Origin: DATFVA01 sp963800255
GTDB taxonomy: Bacteria; Bacteroidota; Ignavibacteria; Ignavibacteriales; Ignavibacteriaceae
Direction of reading: 5' to 3'
DNA length: 64,000 nucleotides
Assembly: GCA_963800255.1 (NCBI GenBank)
Contig: CAWDAK010000013.1
Coordinates: 197,215 to 261,214, forward strand
Notes under the pieces: model-generated
Seen by the model: only the letters and a program-made list of their open reading frames with translations
What the model was told of the DNA's origin: nothing
Databases searched by the model: none
Translations under genes and position numbers: made by a program
Part shown: in pieces, positions 9,308-17,341 of the stretch
Layout of the letters: every line of letters begins with the position of its first letter
How positions within the stretch are numbered: the stretch's first letter is position 1

Positions 9308-11323
9308 TTATTCCCAGTCTTCTTCGAGGAGCCAGCCTTCCGCCAGTTCCTGCTTAATCCCTGTTATGAACCTGGAAGGTTTTGAAAGTGTCATACCTGC
9401 TTCACGGTCGAACATATTCATTGGATAGGTGATAAATAAATTCTGTTTTGCCCGGGTTGAAGCCACGTACATCAGCCTTCTCTCTTCTTCTAATGCATCG
9501 ATGTTTTCGGCAGACCTGTAGGATGGGAAAAATCCTTCAACAGCATGAATAATAAAAACTGAATGCCATTCTAATCCTTTTGCTGAATGTATCGTGGAAA
9601 GTGTAAGATATTCTTCTTCCTTGTCTGCAGGACCAATATCAATAACGCTGTCTATAATAGGTTCAATTGCCATATCTGCAAGCAGGGTATCCAGCGTTTT
9701 ATAATTCTCCGCAATATTCTGAAAGATTTCAAGGTCCTTGTTCCGCTTATTAAAATCATCGTACTTCTGCTTGAAAATGGGATGGTAGTAATCGAGAACA
9801 AGCTGAAGTTTTTCTGATGGCAGCGATTTTTCTGTATGAAGCTTATAAAGAAGCTGGAAGAGATTTACCATCCTGTCATTGTATTTGAAGGATGGCTGCT
9901 GATCGGGACTAGATTTAATCGACAGCCTGGCCAGTGCAAGTTCGTCAAGAATTTTTTGGGCCGTTTTTGGTCCCACTCCTTCGTGCAGTAGCAGTACTCT
10001 GTACCAGCTGACAATGTCTTTCGGGTTGGCGGCAATTCTTAAAAAAGCAAGTACATCTTTTATATGCGCTGTTTCAATAAACTTCATTCCTCCGAATTTC
10101 TGGAAGGGAATATTTGCCTTGCCAAGTTCTATTTCGAGGTCAAAAGAAAAAAAAGAAGATCTGAAAAGGACAGCTATATCGCTTAAGGGAATGCCTTCTT
10201 CTCTCAGTTCAAGGACTTTCTCAACAATAAATTTCGACTGAAGGTTCTCCGTTGATGCAGCAATTATATTGGGTAAAGCTCCGCCGGGTTTCCTTGTATA
10301 AAGATGTTTCTCGTATTTCTCTGCTGCATTTTCAATAATGTGATTAGTAAAATCTAGTACCGGCTGTATACTCCTGAAGTTTTCTTCCAGTTTGATGATC
10401 TTGACATCCTTAAATAGATTCGGGAATTCCATAATGTTCTTGAAATTAGCTCCTCGGAAAGAGTAGATTGACTGGGAATCGTCACCTACAACCATTACAT
10501 TATTATTGTTCTGTGAGAGTCCCTGAACTATATCAGCCTGTAGTTTATTAGTATCCTGGTATTCATCAACCATCACGAAATTAATTGTGGATAAGAGCGA
10601 CTTTGCACCCGGCGAAAGTTCTTTCAGAAATTTGTCAAGGTATACGAGCAGGTCGTCGTAATCAAATAAATTATTTTTTCTCTTATACTCCTGAAATACC
10701 TTATTTATTGCAAGCATCTTTTCGAGCTGTTCTATAAAATGAGGGTAATCTTCTTCAATGATTGTTTCAATCTTTCTGCCGGTATTTACGCTCAGACTGA
10801 ATACTTTATTAAGAGTCTGTTTGTTTGGGAATCTTTTTTCTTTACCTACTAATCCCGACTGGTTCCTAATCAGGTTAATAACATCCTCGCTGTCCCCCTG
10901 ATCCAGAATTGTGAATGACGGATTTATTCCGAGGGCTTTTGCATACTTACGCAAAGTAAGGTTAGCGAATGAATGAAACGTTCCTCCCCTGATCTTTGAG
11001 CACCGGTTGTCCAGAAGTATAGAGGCCCGGTTCATCATCTCGTTGGCTGCCTTACGTGTGAAAGTAAGCAGCACAATTGACTGTGGGTCATAACCCAGCT
11101 CAACCAACCTTGCTACTCTGAACACCAGCGTTCTTGTTTTTCCTGTTCCTGCACCGGCAATGATAAGGTATGCTCCTTCAACAGCGGATGCAGCCTCATA
11201 CTGAGCAGGATTAAGTTCATCCTGGTAATTAATTGTAAAACGGGACTCATCCATTTCACGTTTAATAAAACCGGATTGTCCCGTTTCGTGTATTCGTTTT
11301 AACTTATATTTCTTCTGGATCAT
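9308..11323 (-). CDS. UvrD/PcrA-type ATP-dependent DNA helicase
   Basis: A 671-residue superfamily 1A helicase, which in this family unwinds DNA 3' to 5' in repair or replication restart. Motifs in order: Q-motif region LNPAQYEA (37-44), Walker A AGAGTGKT (56-63), Walker B VDEYQDTN, motif III GDDSQSIYSFRGA, motif IV-V HSAKGLEWHSVFI and motif VI VASTRAKQNL. The length is close to the 650-750 usual for UvrD, PcrA and Rep. Its start overlaps the upstream gene by 4 bases, so it is the last gene of a floA-led operon, an unusual setting for a helicase. Whether it is the main UvrD/PcrA of the cell cannot be told. Confidence 0.88.
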   Translation of the reverse strand: MIQKKYKLKRIHETGQSGFIKREMDESRFTINYQDELNPAQYEAASAVEGAYLIIAGAGTGKTRTLVFRVARLVELGYDPQSIVLLTFTRKAANEMMNRASILLDNRCSKIRGGTFHSFANLTLRKYAKALGINPSFTILDQGDSEDVINLIRNQSGLVGKEKRFPNKQTLNKVFSLSVNTGRKIETIIEEDYPHFIEQLEKMLAINKVFQEYKRKNNLFDYDDLLVYLDKFLKELSPGAKSLLSTINFVMVDEYQDTNKLQADIVQGLSQNNNNVMVVGDDSQSIYSFRGANFKNIMEFPNLFKDVKIIKLEENFRSIQPVLDFTNHIIENAAEKYEKHLYTRKPGGALPNIIAASTENLQSKFIVEKVLELREEGIPLSDIAVLFRSSFFSFDLEIELGKANIPFQKFGGMKFIETAHIKDVLAFLRIAANPKDIVSWYRVLLLHEGVGPKTAQKILDELALARLSIKSSPDQQPSFKYNDRMVNLFQLLYKLHTEKSLPSEKLQLVLDYYHPIFKQKYDDFNKRNKDLEIFQNIAENYKTLDTLLADMAIEPIIDSVIDIGPADKEEEYLTLSTIHSAKGLEWHSVFIIHAVEGFFPSYRSAENIDALEEERRLMYVASTRAKQNLFITYPMNMFDREAGMTLSKPSRFITGIKQELAEGWLLEEDWE

Positions 11324-11934
11324 CTACGCAAATATTTTGGCTTTCCAAGAATTTCTGAAACAACAATATAGTCCTGCAGTGCTTGAGTAGAATACAATTT
11401 TTTCTGCAACTCTTCAAAAGGGTACGGTACTTCTTTATTCCGGTCAGCCAGCATTCGTTCAAATCTCTCAGCTTCCTTTGCAACAGCCGCATCAACAAAA
11501 GTTGATTTCTTATAATTAGTAATAGTATGCCAGCTCTTTTCAAGCCGGTTTTCTTTTACTGATTGTTCATGCCATTCTGCGTCTTCGGTATGCCACTCGC
11601 TGTCCTCCGTATGCCATTCTTTATCTTCCGTATGCTCTGCATCTGCATCAGGCACTCTCCTTACTTCAGCTTTTTCGGCTTCCGGTTCCATTTTACGCTG
11701 ACTTGTATAATCACCTTCTCCTTTAAATAAACCTTCAATCTCCTTAAGGATATCATATTCACCCTGTCTTCCCTGCTTTTCATAGCCGGGGGAAGAATAG
11801 TTGTTATTTGTTCCACCGCCTGGAGAATTTGAAGGACGCGGCGGCTGCTTATCTTTATCCTTTTTCTTAAATAAGGAGTTGAGGAAAGCAAAAATTATAA
11901 ACAGGTAAATGAGTATCTGAATATAGTCGCCCAT
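11320..11934 (-). CDS. Small membrane-anchored protein with (E/A)EWHTED repeats
   Basis: I do not recognise this 204-residue protein. It begins with a hydrophobic segment (about residues 4-19), then a lysine-rich stretch and a proline/serine/glycine-rich linker. In the middle lie three copies of a seven-residue acidic repeat (KEWHTED, SEWHTED, AEWHEQ). The C-terminal third is predicted helical, with a run of charged residues. Its ATG overlaps the floA stop as TGATG, and its stop overlaps the helicase start by 4 bases, so translation is probably coupled. An adaptor between the membrane and a partner is possible, but that is only a guess. Confidence 0.65.
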   Translation of the reverse strand: MGDYIQILIYLFIIFAFLNSLFKKKDKDKQPPRPSNSPGGGTNNNYSSPGYEKQGRQGEYDILKEIEGLFKGEGDYTSQRKMEPEAEKAEVRRVPDADAEHTEDKEWHTEDSEWHTEDAEWHEQSVKENRLEKSWHTITNYKKSTFVDAAVAKEAERFERMLADRNKEVPYPFEELQKKLYSTQALQDYIVVSEILGKPKYLRR

Positions 11935-12932
11935 CAGCTGTCTTTATCCTTTTTTCTCTCTGGTTTGGAAATGGCGTTTCTCATATCCGTATCTGATTGT
12001 ATATTTTTCATCCCGTAATAATCCATAATTCCAAGGTTTCCTGACCGGAATGCTTCAGCCATTGCTTTAGGAATTTCAGCTTCAGCCTCTACCACCCTTG
12101 CACGCTGCTTTGCTACCTCGGCTATATTTTCCTGTTCTGTTGCCACTGCTGACGCACGTCTTTCCTCGGCTTTTGCACGGGCGATCTTTAAATCAGCCTC
12201 AGCCTGGTCAGTTTGAAGTTTCGCTCCGATATTTTCACCAACATCAACATCTGCAATATCTATCGAAAGTATCTCAAATGCTGTACCTGAATCAAGTCCT
12301 TTAGCAAGTACACTTTTTGAGATCCTGTCCGGGTTTTCAAGAACATGTTTATGAGAATCACTGGAACCGATTGTAGATACTATTCCTTCTCCAACCCTTG
12401 CAAGAATTGTAGCTTCACCGGCACCTCCTACAAGCCTTTCAATATTGGCTCTTACAGTAATTCTTGCAATCGCTTTGAGCTGGATACCGTCTTTTGCCAC
12501 TGCGGCGACTACTGGCGTCTCGATTACTTTTGGTATGACTGACATTTTGACAGCTTCTAAGACATCACGGCCTGCCAAATCTATCGCAGTTGCACGCTCA
12601 AATGTCAGACCCAGGTTTGCTTTGTCAGCTGAAACGAGGGCATTAATTACCTTTACAACGTTCCCACCCGCCAGGTAATGAGCCTCAAGTTTGTTCTGTT
12701 CCACCTTTATTCCGGCTTTAGTTGCTGTAATCATACTTCGTACAATTACTACCGGTGGAACTTTTCTTAGTCTCATTCCTATAAGATCTTTGAAAATTTT
12801 TAGTTTTACCCCTGAAAAAAAGGCTGTAATAAACAAACCTATTGGTACAAAATAGAGGAAAACCATTAAAAAAAGGATTATTGCGATTATGATAACGATT
12901 GACAGTCCGGTTAAAGCTTCCATTGAGGGCAC
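11934..12932 (-). CDS. floA: Flotillin-like protein FloA
   Basis: A 332-residue SPFH-family protein matching the usual length (about 330) of bacterial FloA (YqfA). These proteins oligomerise in membrane microdomains and affect membrane fluidity and the assembly of membrane complexes. An N-terminal hydrophobic hairpin (about residues 10-40) anchors it. The SPFH core contains RAxxRITVRANIERLVGGAGE, and the C-terminal third is an alanine/glutamate-rich coiled coil (AKAEERRASAVATEQENIAE). It is the first gene of the minus-strand run floA, small membrane protein, helicase. The usual partner nfeD is not next to it. Confidence 0.9.
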   Translation of the reverse strand: MPSMEALTGLSIVIIIAIILFLMVFLYFVPIGLFITAFFSGVKLKIFKDLIGMRLRKVPPVVIVRSMITATKAGIKVEQNKLEAHYLAGGNVVKVINALVSADKANLGLTFERATAIDLAGRDVLEAVKMSVIPKVIETPVVAAVAKDGIQLKAIARITVRANIERLVGGAGEATILARVGEGIVSTIGSSDSHKHVLENPDRISKSVLAKGLDSGTAFEILSIDIADVDVGENIGAKLQTDQAEADLKIARAKAEERRASAVATEQENIAEVAKQRARVVEAEAEIPKAMAEAFRSGNLGIMDYYGMKNIQSDTDMRNAISKPERKKDKDS

Positions 12933-13320
12933 TCCGAAGAATTTATAATTGGATTTTAATTTTACTATATATTTACTTTATTAGCAATAAACGCTCACTA
13001 TTTTAGACAGTTATCTTCTCTATTTGAAATTATTTATTTTGAACCAGAGGGGGGTTTTGTACCAGATTTGATTTGAACTACGCATGCAACATACCTCACT
13101 TTTAATGGTATAATAATTGTTTAATTAAGATAGAGAAAATAAAAGATCGGTAGTAACTTGGTTTAATTAACGAATACAGATTTTTAATAATTATAAATAA
13201 ATCATAAATGAGGTATTTTTTTGAACTTTTGTTTGCTTGATTGCAGGAATATCTATTTATATATTAACAAGAGAGTTTAGCATAAGAGTAAAAAACCTCA
13301 TTTGAAAGTAAGGAATCATT
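12933..13320. promoter_or_regulatory. Divergent intergenic region between floA and clpC
   Basis: These 388 AT-rich bases must hold promoters for both floA and clpC, but no clean TTG/TAnnTTTG pair is visible. The octamer ATACCTCA occurs at 13091-13098 and inverted at 13209-13216, and ACCTCATTT again at 13295-13303, just before the clpC ribosome binding site (AAGGA at 13310). The three could be binding sites of one regulator. No CtsR or CIRCE consensus was seen. Confidence 0.35.
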
Positions 13321-15831
13321 ATGGATGGAAATTTCTCAGACAGACTTCAGGATGTAATCAGGTTAAGCCGTGAAGAAGCACTTAGGCTGGGCCATGACTA
13401 TATCGGAACTGAGCATTTATTATTAGGAATAATCAGGGAAGGTCAGGGAGTTGCTGTAAGAATTCTCAGGAATCTCGACTGTGATCTCATGAAACTTAAA
13501 AAAGCAATCGAAGATACTGTTAGAACTTCAGGCGGCACTCTTACAATTGGGAATATACCGCTGACGAAACAGGCTGAAAAGGTTTTGAAAATTACACAGA
13601 TTGAATCGAAAATTTATAAGGCTGATGTTATTGGTACAGAGCATCTGCTTTTATCACTTCTAAGGGACGAAGATAATATCGCTACACAGATACTTCACCA
13701 GTTTAATGTGACTTACGATTCAGCCAGGGCTGAGCTCAATTCCATGCTCAGCAGCAAAAATCCGAAAGATCCGGCAGGAGCTGTTCCGCCTGCAGATAAG
13801 AAAGTTGAAAGAACAAAAACGCCTGTGCTTGATAACTTCGGACGCGATCTTACTAAATTCGCGATGGAAGATAAACTTGATCCGGTTGTCGGCAGAGAGA
13901 GAGAGATCGAGCGTGTAGCACAGATCTTAAGCAGGAGGAAAAAGAACAATCCAGTACTGATTGGTGAGCCGGGAGTTGGAAAAACTGCGATTGCTGAAGG
14001 ACTTGCCTTAAGGATCATGCAAAAGAAAGTCCCCCGCATCCTTCAGGAAAAAAGAGTAGTAACTCTTGATCTTGCAGGACTGGTTGCCGGAACAAAGTAC
14101 CGCGGTCAGTTTGAAGAAAGAATGAAAGCTTTGATGAATGAGCTGGAAAAAGCAAAAGAAGTTATACTGTTCATTGATGAGCTTCATACAATAGTTGGTG
14201 CCGGCGGTGCTTCGGGATCACTTGATGCATCTAATATGTTTAAGCCTGCTCTTGCGCGGGGCGATATACAGTGTATCGGTGCAACAACCCTTGATGAATA
14301 CCGTAAGTATATAGAGACCGATGGCGCCCTCGACAGAAGGTTTCAGAAGGTCATGGTTGAACCGCCCAGTTATGAAGAGACGCTTCAGATATTGGAGAAC
14401 ATTAAATTTAAATATGAGGAACATCATCATGTACGTTATAGTACTGCTGCCATTGATTCCGCTGTAAGACTGAGCAACAGGTATATAACCGACAGACATC
14501 TTCCTGATAAAGCAATTGATGTAATTGATGAAGCTGGTTCAAGAGTACATATGGGTAACTTTGAAGTTCCCCAGGAAGTTCTTGACCTTGAAGATAGTAT
14601 AGAAAAAGTAAGAGTTGAAAAAGCTGCAGTTGTTAAGAGACAGGATTATGAAGAAGCTGCACGTTTAAGAGATAAGGAAAGAAACCTTCAGTCTGATCTT
14701 GAAATTGCACGCAGGGAATGGGAAGCAAAGACGAAGGATATCGTCCACGACGTTAGTGAAGAGGATATAGCTACAGTTGTTGCAATGATGACAGGTATTC
14801 CTGTTAACCGTGTTGCGCAAACTGAATCCCAGAAGCTGCTTAATATGACCGACTCACTTAAGAAACAAATTGTAGGTCAGGATGAGGCAGTAGGTAAGCT
14901 TACAAAAGCAATTCGCAGGACAAGAGCCGGGCTAAAGAGTCCGAACAGACCTATTGGAAGTTTTATCTTTCTTGGTCCTACAGGTGTTGGTAAAACTGAG
15001 TTATGTAAAGCCCTTGCCCGCTACCTGTTCGACAGTGAGAACGCACTCATTAGAATTGACATGAGTGAGTACATGGAGAAATTCTCCCTCTCAAGACTTG
15101 TTGGAGCGCCTCCGGGATATGTCGGTTATGAAGAAGGCGGTCAGCTTACAGAGAAAGTACGCAGGAGACCTTATTCAGTTGTTCTCTTTGATGAAATTGA
15201 GAAAGCTCACCCTGATATCTTCAGTATTTTGCTGCAGGTGCTTGATGACGGAATGCTGACTGACAGTCTGGGCAGAAAAGTTGATTTCAAGAATACTATA
15301 ATCATTATGACATCGAATATCGGTGCAAGGGATATTAAGAACATCAGTTCATTCGGTTTCGGCGGCGAGGATGCAGCAGACAGGTATTCTAGTCTGAAGA
15401 ACACCGTCGAAGAAGCGATGAGAAAGCTGTTCAATCCCGAATTCCTGAACCGTGTTGATGAAACAATTGTTTTCAGAAACCTCGAAAGAGAAGACATACT
15501 TCAGATCATCGATATCGAAATGCAGGATCTGATGAAAAATATTCACGATAATAAGATGGAGCTTGCTCTGGATCAGACGGCGAAGGAATTCCTGGTTGAA
15601 AAAGGATTTGACCAGAAATTCGGCGCCAGACCATTGAGACGTGCTATACAAAAGTACGTTGAAGACCCGATAGCCGAAGAGATACTGAGAGGTAAATTTA
15701 AAGAAGGCTCTAAAATAGTATCAAAACATGTTGAAAATATGGAAGAGCTTATATTCGTAATGGAGAATATGGATATCAACCTTACAGATGAAGAGGAAGA
15801 ACAGCCTGGTAAAGGTGAATCCGGAACATAA
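13321..15831 (+). CDS. clpC: ATP-dependent Clp protease ATPase subunit ClpC
   Basis: This 836-residue AAA+ unfoldase delivers proteins to ClpP. Two N-terminal Clp repeat domains (about residues 1-145, with GTEHLLLG and GTEHLLLS) are followed by a first ATPase domain with Walker A GEPGVGKT (215-222), a UVR-type coiled middle domain (near DYEEAARLRDKER) and a second ATPase domain with GPTGVGKT (552-559). The short middle domain and UVR motif separate ClpC from ClpB. The length is close to the 810-850 residues usual for ClpC. A strong terminator follows. clpP is not in the window. Confidence 0.95.
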   Translation: MDGNFSDRLQDVIRLSREEALRLGHDYIGTEHLLLGIIREGQGVAVRILRNLDCDLMKLKKAIEDTVRTSGGTLTIGNIPLTKQAEKVLKITQIESKIYKADVIGTEHLLLSLLRDEDNIATQILHQFNVTYDSARAELNSMLSSKNPKDPAGAVPPADKKVERTKTPVLDNFGRDLTKFAMEDKLDPVVGREREIERVAQILSRRKKNNPVLIGEPGVGKTAIAEGLALRIMQKKVPRILQEKRVVTLDLAGLVAGTKYRGQFEERMKALMNELEKAKEVILFIDELHTIVGAGGASGSLDASNMFKPALARGDIQCIGATTLDEYRKYIETDGALDRRFQKVMVEPPSYEETLQILENIKFKYEEHHHVRYSTAAIDSAVRLSNRYITDRHLPDKAIDVIDEAGSRVHMGNFEVPQEVLDLEDSIEKVRVEKAAVVKRQDYEEAARLRDKERNLQSDLEIARREWEAKTKDIVHDVSEEDIATVVAMMTGIPVNRVAQTESQKLLNMTDSLKKQIVGQDEAVGKLTKAIRRTRAGLKSPNRPIGSFIFLGPTGVGKTELCKALARYLFDSENALIRIDMSEYMEKFSLSRLVGAPPGYVGYEEGGQLTEKVRRRPYSVVLFDEIEKAHPDIFSILLQVLDDGMLTDSLGRKVDFKNTIIIMTSNIGARDIKNISSFGFGGEDAADRYSSLKNTVEEAMRKLFNPEFLNRVDETIVFRNLEREDILQIIDIEMQDLMKNIHDNKMELALDQTAKEFLVEKGFDQKFGARPLRRAIQKYVEDPIAEEILRGKFKEGSKIVSKHVENMEELIFVMENMDINLTDEEEEQPGKGESGT

Positions 15832-15866
15832 TATTTGTGTGAGTGGCTGCATACCATAAACACGAG

Positions 15867-15898
15867 AAGGCGTATTTCTTTTAATACGCCTTTTTTTT
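15867..15898 (+). terminator. Rho-independent terminator after clpC
   Basis: AAGGCGTATT (15867-15876) pairs perfectly over 10 bp with AATACGCCTT (15883-15892) around a 6-base loop. A run of eight Ts follows, beginning at 15891. Confidence 0.9.
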
Positions 15899-15932
15899 AT
15901 TTAAATTTCCTCATCAGATATGATTGAAATCC

Positions 15933-16093
15933 GTCAAGCTGAATTTATTTCAGCATCTCCCTTGAAGAGTAAAATCTGTCAAGCTGAAGTTATTTCAGCA
16001 TCTCTTTTGAAGCATAAAAGCTGTCATGCTGAATTTATTTCAGCATCGCTTTTGAAGCATAAAATCTGTCATGCTGAATTTATTTCAGCATCT
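15933..16093. repeat. Tandem array of four palindromic repeats, 45-bp period
   Basis: Four copies start at 15933, 15978, 16023 and 16068, exactly 45 bases apart. Each has GTC, a left arm (AAGCTGAA in the first two, ATGCTGAA in the last two), a short loop and the right arm TTCAGCAT. Copies three and four have perfect 8-bp stems; copies one and two mispair near the base of the stem. The spacers are also similar (TTTTGAAGCATAAAA). Because 45 is a multiple of three, one frame stays open across the array, but I do not regard it as a gene. Confidence 0.9.
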
Positions 16094-16120
16094 CCGACAT
16101 CAGAATTTAATAACATATAA

Positions 16121-16411
16121 ATGGAGGCGATGATGCAGGTACTGGAAGAATCTAGAATAAATGAAAAGATAAGCAGCCTTAAAGGGTGGGAATATAAAAA
16201 CAAGCAAATAGGGAAAGAATACGAGCTTAAAGATTTTAAGGAAGCTCTTAGCTTTGTGAATAAAGTAGGAGAACGGGCAGAAGAAATGGATCACCATCCT
16301 GATATTTTCCTGCACGACTGGAATAAGGTTAGAATAACTGTTTCGACACATAGCGCCGGCGGTGTTACTGATAACGACTTTAAGCTTGCAGAAAAAATAG
16401 AAAATATCTGA
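16121..16411 (+). CDS. phhB: Pterin-4-alpha-carbinolamine dehydratase
   Basis: A protein of up to 96 residues in the PCD/DCoH family, which dehydrates 4a-hydroxytetrahydropterin so that the cofactor can be recycled; some bacterial members act elsewhere in pterin metabolism. The signature is EEMDHHPD followed by WNKVRITVSTHSAGGVTDND, holding the family's catalytic histidines. The first ATG is at 16121, but a GGAGG at 16123-16127 lies inside that reading and would serve ATG 16133, five bases downstream of it, which is the more likely start. No aromatic amino acid hydroxylase is nearby. The next gene begins 2 bases after its stop. Confidence 0.85.
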   Translation: MEAMMQVLEESRINEKISSLKGWEYKNKQIGKEYELKDFKEALSFVNKVGERAEEMDHHPDIFLHDWNKVRITVSTHSAGGVTDNDFKLAEKIENI

Positions 16412-16413
16412 GA

Positions 16414-16725
16414 ATGAATAAACGGTTGGAAGGACTACTGGAATTTTATAAAAAGGATCCGAACGATCCTTTTACTTTATACGGAATCGCACTTGAGTAT
16501 GTGTCAGAAAAACAATTTGCTAACGCTGAGGAATATTTTAAGCTGCTGCTGGTAAACCATCCGGATTATGTCCCGGGATACCTCCAGTATGCTCAGCTGA
16601 GAGAAAAACAGGATAAAATTGACGACGCAAAAAAACTTTACATCAGGGGAATAGAAGCAGCAAATAAAACAGGTGATAAAAAATCAGCTAAAGAAATGGA
16701 GGATTTCCTAAGTGATCTCGAATGA
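16414..16725 (+). CDS. Small TPR protein
   Basis: A 103-residue all-helical protein built of two to three tetratricopeptide repeats (visible as ALEYVSEKQFANAEEYFKLL and PGYLQYAQLREKQDKIDDAK). TPR proteins are protein-protein adaptors; the partner is unknown. It has no signal peptide, so it should be cytoplasmic. It lies between the PCD gene (2 bases upstream) and pyrE (14-base overlap) in one operon. Confidence 0.75.
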   Translation: MNKRLEGLLEFYKKDPNDPFTLYGIALEYVSEKQFANAEEYFKLLLVNHPDYVPGYLQYAQLREKQDKIDDAKKLYIRGIEAANKTGDKKSAKEMEDFLSDLE

Positions 16726-17296
16726 TTCTGATATTCTTGATATCTTTAAAAAAACAGGAGCTTTACTACAGGGACATTTTCTTCTAACATCCGGAAGACA
16801 CAGCAATATGTACTTCCAATGCGCGAAGGTGCTTCAATATCCTGAATATACCGAACAGGTCTGCCGTATACTTGCAGAATATTTTAAGGACTATGAAATT
16901 GATACTGTAATTTCTCCTGCTATGGGTGGTATCATTGTCGGGCAGGAAGTTGCACGCCAGTTAAATAAAAGATCCATCTTCGCAGAAAGAGAAGACAAAA
17001 AATTAACCCTGAGAAGAGGTTTCACTATAGAGAAAGGGGAGAAGGTGTTAGTGTGTGAGGATGTTGTCACCACAGGAGGATCTGTTTTTGAGGTAATAGA
17101 GATTGTAAAAGCACAGGGTGGGGAGGTAGTAGGAGTAGGATTCATCGTAGACCGCAGCAACGGAAAAGTTGGTTTCGGATACCCTCAAAAAAGTACGATG
17201 AAAATGGAAGTAATATCCTATACACCTGATGAATGCCCGCTTTGCAAAGAAAATATTCCACTTGTTAAACCTGGATCAAGAAAAGTTATAGTATGA
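16712..17296 (+). CDS. pyrE: Orotate phosphoribosyltransferase
   Basis: A 194-residue OMP synthase that joins orotate and PRPP to make orotidine 5'-phosphate, the fifth step of UMP synthesis. The PRPP-binding loop VLVCEDVVTTGGSV is clear, as is the catalytic-loop region AEREDKKLTLRRGF. The N-terminus LLQGHFLLTSGRHS is typical. The length matches bacterial PyrE of the 190-210-residue class. A GTG start at 16712 is supported by GGAGG at 16698-16702, inside the preceding gene, which it overlaps by 14 bases. Confidence 0.93.
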   Translation: MISNDSDILDIFKKTGALLQGHFLLTSGRHSNMYFQCAKVLQYPEYTEQVCRILAEYFKDYEIDTVISPAMGGIIVGQEVARQLNKRSIFAEREDKKLTLRRGFTIEKGEKVLVCEDVVTTGGSVFEVIEIVKAQGGEVVGVGFIVDRSNGKVGFGYPQKSTMKMEVISYTPDECPLCKENIPLVKPGSRKVIV

Positions 17297-17341
17297 TTTT
17301 TCTATTTTTGAGTATGTTCAATTATTTTTCCGGATTAACAT

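Noticed and set aside
15933..16093. CRISPR array
   Set aside because: Repeats are regular, but the spacers are nearly identical to each other and no cas genes are near.
15920..16120. A 66-codon open frame across the 45-bp repeat array (HAEFISAS-type peptides)
   Set aside because: It is open only because the repeat period is a multiple of three; the palindromic DNA explains the sequence, and there is no ribosome binding site or family.
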